DNA of 64,000 nt from Mesorhizobium_K sp040049215 (GTDB lineage: Bacteria > Pseudomonadota > Alphaproteobacteria > Rhizobiales > Rhizobiaceae): positions 1,736,001 to 1,800,000 of the forward strand of contig NZ_JBDZDN010000001.1 in assembly GCF_040049215.1 (NCBI RefSeq). The letters are read 5' to 3'. Below the pieces are notes generated by a model. The model did no database searches. It worked only from the letters and a program-made list of their open reading frames with translations, and was not told the origin of the DNA. The translations under genes were made by a program, and so were the position numbers. Shown here piece after piece: positions 61,277 through 64,000 of this stretch (the stretch's first letter is position 1; every line of letters begins with the position of its first letter).

Positions 61277-64000
61277 ATGCCCAAATCCATCAGCACCATG
61301 ACCGATTTTCGAAGGGTTGCGCCTGAACGCTTCACGTCGAATATCCGCGTATTCCTTTCGTCGACCTTCCGCGACATGCAGGCCGAACGCGCAATGCTTC
61401 TGGCTCAGGCCTTCCCTCCGGTTCGTCAGCTTTGCGCAAGGGCAGGGCTGGGCTTTCACGAGGTGGATCTTCGCTGGGGCGTAACGGCGCAAGAGGCAGA
61501 AGCCGGCGAGGTGCTGCGCATCTGTCTGGATGAGATCGACGCCTGCCGACCATATTTTCTCGCGACCATCGGCGGCCGATACGGCTGGATCGATCCGGAC
61601 GCGGAGCGACGTCTCTCGGCGTCGTTTCCCCACCTGGCGAGATATGCCGACCGAAGCGTCACGGAACTCGAGATCAGGCACGCCCTCCTGGATCGACCCG
61701 ATGGCGCGCAAAACTGCACGCCGCTTGTCTATGTCCGCGAAGATGCGGTTGCAGCGAGCGCCGACGAACCTTCCATCCGCCGGCTGTTGGCGGATCTTGC
61801 GGCTACCGGGATTCCTCTGCGCCCATACGTTACGCCGGACGACCTCGCGGCCCAGGTCTCTGCCGATCTCGCCGCCGCCATTGCCCCTGTTCTCGAAGCC
61901 GCGCCGGACCGATCCACGGCGGTCGACCAGCGGGCGTTCGAGGCGATGCTGCTCGCCACCGGCTTCCAGCGTGACCTGCTTGTCGACCAGTTGAGGGGCA
62001 AGCTGCTGCGAAACCGCAAAATCGTCGTCGTCGGCCCGTCGGGATGCGGGAAGTCTACCCTGCTGGCGGCGTTGGCGCGCATAGAGAGGGTTCGCCGATC
62101 GGCGCCCGACCGTCAATCCCGGAACCTGGGCCTTCTCGCGCGTATCGGCAGCCTTTTTTCGCGGGGTACGGACGACGGACCTGTCCTGTTCGCCTCTCTT
62201 GCGGCCATGTCGGGCTCCTGGCAGCGGCTGTCCCTGGAACTGTGCGGGACGGCAGGCATCGAGGCGACGGCAGATCCGGTCGCCGATTTCGATCGACTTC
62301 TGTCGGAATTCAAGGGCACGGTCGTCATCGACGACCTCGATGCGGGGCAGGACCTGATTTTCGGTCAGGCTCAGGCTTGGCTGCGCAATGCGGACTGGCA
62401 AGCCAAGCTTGTGGTTTCAACGTCCGACCGGGCGCTGGCGGACAACCTCGCCGCGCAGAACTTCGCCTTGTTCGAAATGCCACGCGTAGCGCCTGTCGAT
62501 CGTTCGGCGATGATGGAGTCGATCCTGATCACCTTCGGCAAGCGACTCGACGAGAAGCAGCAGGAGATGGTGCATGGCGCGGCGGTGGAATCTCCGGCGC
62601 TCCTGCGCATCATCTGCGAGGAAATGCGGCATCTCGGCCTTTTCGAGGAGGTCGACTCAACCCTCCGGGAACTGCTGTCCCTCGAGAATGAAAGTCGGGC
62701 CTTCGAGGTGATCCTGGCCAGGCTGGAGAGCGGGAATGACCGAGCCGAGATGGTCTCGAGAACGCTGCTGTTGCTGTCCGCCGCCCGCAGCGGCCTGACC
62801 GAGCGAGAGCTTCAGGACATTCTTGGCGTGGCTGGCAAGCCGCTGCCGATGATGCGGCTGTCTGCGATATTGCTGCCGCTGCGTCCGTACCTGCTCGACC
62901 GACGGGGGGTTCTGTCCATTGCCTACCCCTCGCTTGAAGCCGCGGTCGGGGCGCGTTACCGGCGAGGGCGTGACGCGTCGCACGAGCGCTCCGAGCTCAT
63001 CAGCCATTTCCTGTCCAATCGCCTCACACCGCGTTCCATCGATGAACTTCCCTGGCTGATCGCGATGAATCGCGACGCCGCTGCTGCTCAGACGTTGGCC
63101 GGCGACATGAGCTTCCTTGCAGCGGCGATGGAGCGCGATAGCGTCGCATGCCGTGCCTTTCTGCGCAGCCTGCCCCGCTTGAGCCTCGCAGCGGCAAATT
63201 CCGCCGCGGCTCGGGCCGTGGCGGCTGTCGCGGACGTCGCCTCCGGCGACGAAATGATCGCCGTGGCGCTACAGGCGGCCACGGCGCTCGGCGCAGCCGT
63301 TGAGGCGGTTTCCATGGCGATGAGCCGCGCCTCTGGATCACAGTCGGCCGCGCTGCTCGACGCTCTGGCCGACGGCCTGACCGCGTCCGGAAGATCGGCG
63401 GAGGCGCTTTCGGTTCTCCAGCGTCTGCGCAGGCAGTTCGACGGCGCAAACGATGCAGCACGTATTGCCAGCGTAACCGAGCGGGCCGGCGCCGTCGCGC
63501 AGCAGACGGGCGACGCGGAGCTTGCCCGAGCATTGTTCATGGAAGCCGCCTCGGCCCATCAGAGTCACGGCAATCGCTGGGCGGCCTCTCGAGCGAGGGC
63601 GAGCGTCGGCACCGCACTGATCGATCTGGGACGTTACCGCGAGGCGGACGAGCTGTTCGCCGAGGTCGAAATCGAAGCGCGGCGGCGCCACGACTACGAC
63701 GTGACCTCGCTCGCCATCGGCGGGCGGGGCATTGCCCAACGTTTTGCCGGCCGGCCGCGCAAGGCGATCGAACTGCTCAAGGAAGAAGCGAGGCGGTGGC
63801 GCCTGAGCGGCAACGGCAGTCGTCTTGCCAACTCAATGATCAATCAGGCGCAGTGTGCGATTGACCTCGACGATTTCGACGGCGCCGACGCGCTGCTCGA
63901 AATGGCCATCGCCGAGGCGCGATCCGGCCGGGACGAACGGATGGAACTTGCGGCGCTCGATCTCAGGGTCGAGATATTGCAGCGGCTCGGGCTGGACAAA
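61277..64000 (+). CDS. DUF4062-STAND NTPase-helical repeat protein (3' part cut by window)
   Basis: An open frame of 908 codons running off the window. Residues about 21-160 are a DUF4062 domain (IRVFLSSTFRDMQAER, FHEVDLRWGVT, ATIGGRYGWI), as in TEP1, NWD1 and NPHP3. A P-loop NTPase follows: Walker A VVGPSGCGKST at about 251-261, Walker B TVVIDDLD with D352/D353. From about 600 on it is all helical repeats, TPR-like near the end (ALFMEAASAHQSHGNRWAAS, READELFAEVEIEA). This effector-switch-sensor layout is that of STAND proteins. An alternative start is the ATG at 61298. No strong ribosome-binding site is seen. Confidence 0.88.
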   Translation, partial: MPKSISTMTDFRRVAPERFTSNIRVFLSSTFRDMQAERAMLLAQAFPPVRQLCARAGLGFHEVDLRWGVTAQEAEAGEVLRICLDEIDACRPYFLATIGGRYGWIDPDAERRLSASFPHLARYADRSVTELEIRHALLDRPDGAQNCTPLVYVREDAVAASADEPSIRRLLADLAATGIPLRPYVTPDDLAAQVSADLAAAIAPVLEAAPDRSTAVDQRAFEAMLLATGFQRDLLVDQLRGKLLRNRKIVVVGPSGCGKSTLLAALARIERVRRSAPDRQSRNLGLLARIGSLFSRGTDDGPVLFASLAAMSGSWQRLSLELCGTAGIEATADPVADFDRLLSEFKGTVVIDDLDAGQDLIFGQAQAWLRNADWQAKLVVSTSDRALADNLAAQNFALFEMPRVAPVDRSAMMESILITFGKRLDEKQQEMVHGAAVESPALLRIICEEMRHLGLFEEVDSTLRELLSLENESRAFEVILARLESGNDRAEMVSRTLLLLSAARSGLTERELQDILGVAGKPLPMMRLSAILLPLRPYLLDRRGVLSIAYPSLEAAVGARYRRGRDASHERSELISHFLSNRLTPRSIDELPWLIAMNRDAAAAQTLAGDMSFLAAAMERDSVACRAFLRSLPRLSLAAANSAAARAVAAVADVASGDEMIAVALQAATALGAAVEAVSMAMSRASGSQSAALLDALADGLTASGRSAEALSVLQRLRRQFDGANDAARIASVTERAGAVAQQTGDAELARALFMEAASAHQSHGNRWAASRARASVGTALIDLGRYREADELFAEVEIEARRRHDYDVTSLAIGGRGIAQRFAGRPRKAIELLKEEARRWRLSGNGSRLANSMINQAQCAIDLDDFDGADALLEMAIAEARSGRDERMELAALDLRVEILQRLGLDK

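Noticed and set aside
1..64000. CRISPR arrays, rRNA genes and complete insertion sequences
   Set aside because: I saw no regularly spaced repeats, no rRNA sequence and no transposase with terminal inverted repeats.

Overview
The window looks like chromosomal DNA of a high-GC alphaproteobacterium of the order Hyphomicrobiales, most likely Mesorhizobium or a close relative in Phyllobacteriaceae. The pointers are the rhizobial gene neighbourhoods (ruvC-ruvA-ruvB, rplU-rpmA, obgE-proB-proA-nadD), proteins of families common in rhizobia (DUF1465, a DUF768-like protein, a DUF982-like remnant) and the very GC-rich third codon positions outside the island. The species call is inference; no 16S gene is present.

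Region 1 (1-23,440) is mainly core genome: Holliday-junction genes ruvB (cut by the window start), ruvA and ruvC, with a vapBC toxin-antitoxin pair sitting between ruvA and ruvB; an acyl-CoA synthetase; a TauE/SafE exporter; a ThiE-like protein and a Sel1-repeat protein; efp; an inositol-phosphatase family enzyme; a haemolysin III family protein; a MotA/TolQ-like plus OmpA/MotB-like envelope pair; an M32 carboxypeptidase; a Tat-exported metallo-hydrolase; nadD-proA-proB-obgE; and rpmA-rplU.

Region 2 (23,441-37,034) is a tRNA-Ser(CGA)-integrated genomic island. The last 14 bases of the tRNA gene are repeated at 37,021-37,034, a P4-type tyrosine integrase lies next to the right end, an AlpA-like excisionase follows it, and a near-identical 20-bp repeat, a likely integrase arm site, lies just inside each end. 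The cargo looks like defence. One four-gene operon encodes a beta-class DNA methyltransferase, a MORC/MutL-like GHKL ATPase, an SF2 helicase and a PD-(D/E)XK-like nuclease. Convergent to it is a two-gene operon of a dGTPase-like HD enzyme and a nucleotidyltransferase. There is also a solitary PIN protein, and a second tyrosine recombinase translationally coupled to a protein that resembles only the C-terminal part of RarA.

Region 3 (37,034-39,140) is a small accessory stretch with a frameshifted DUF982-like remnant touching attR, two tandem short peptides with lasso-type RiPP leaders, a small secreted protein and a DUF768-like protein.

Region 4 (39,141-61,044) is a catabolic and transport region. 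A plus-strand operon (41,073-45,550) holds a class III aminotransferase, a GntR regulator, a beta-keto acid cleavage enzyme (BKACE), a thioesterase and a trans-3-hydroxyproline dehydratase-like enzyme. A divergent FAD oxidoreductase and cupin flank it. A long minus-strand operon (55,818-45,481) holds an FAD oxidoreductase, a Dpp-type ABC importer, a dimethylformamidase-like amidase, RidA and its own GntR regulator. A DapF-like epimerase and a Pot-type ABC importer follow. Together they suggest uptake of an amide- or amine-containing compound, hydrolysis and oxidation or transamination to a beta-keto acid, and cleavage by BKACE; the actual substrate is unknown.

Region 5 (61,277-64,000, open at the window end) is a large DUF4062-STAND NTPase-helical repeat protein, a second and independent candidate for a defence or signalling role.
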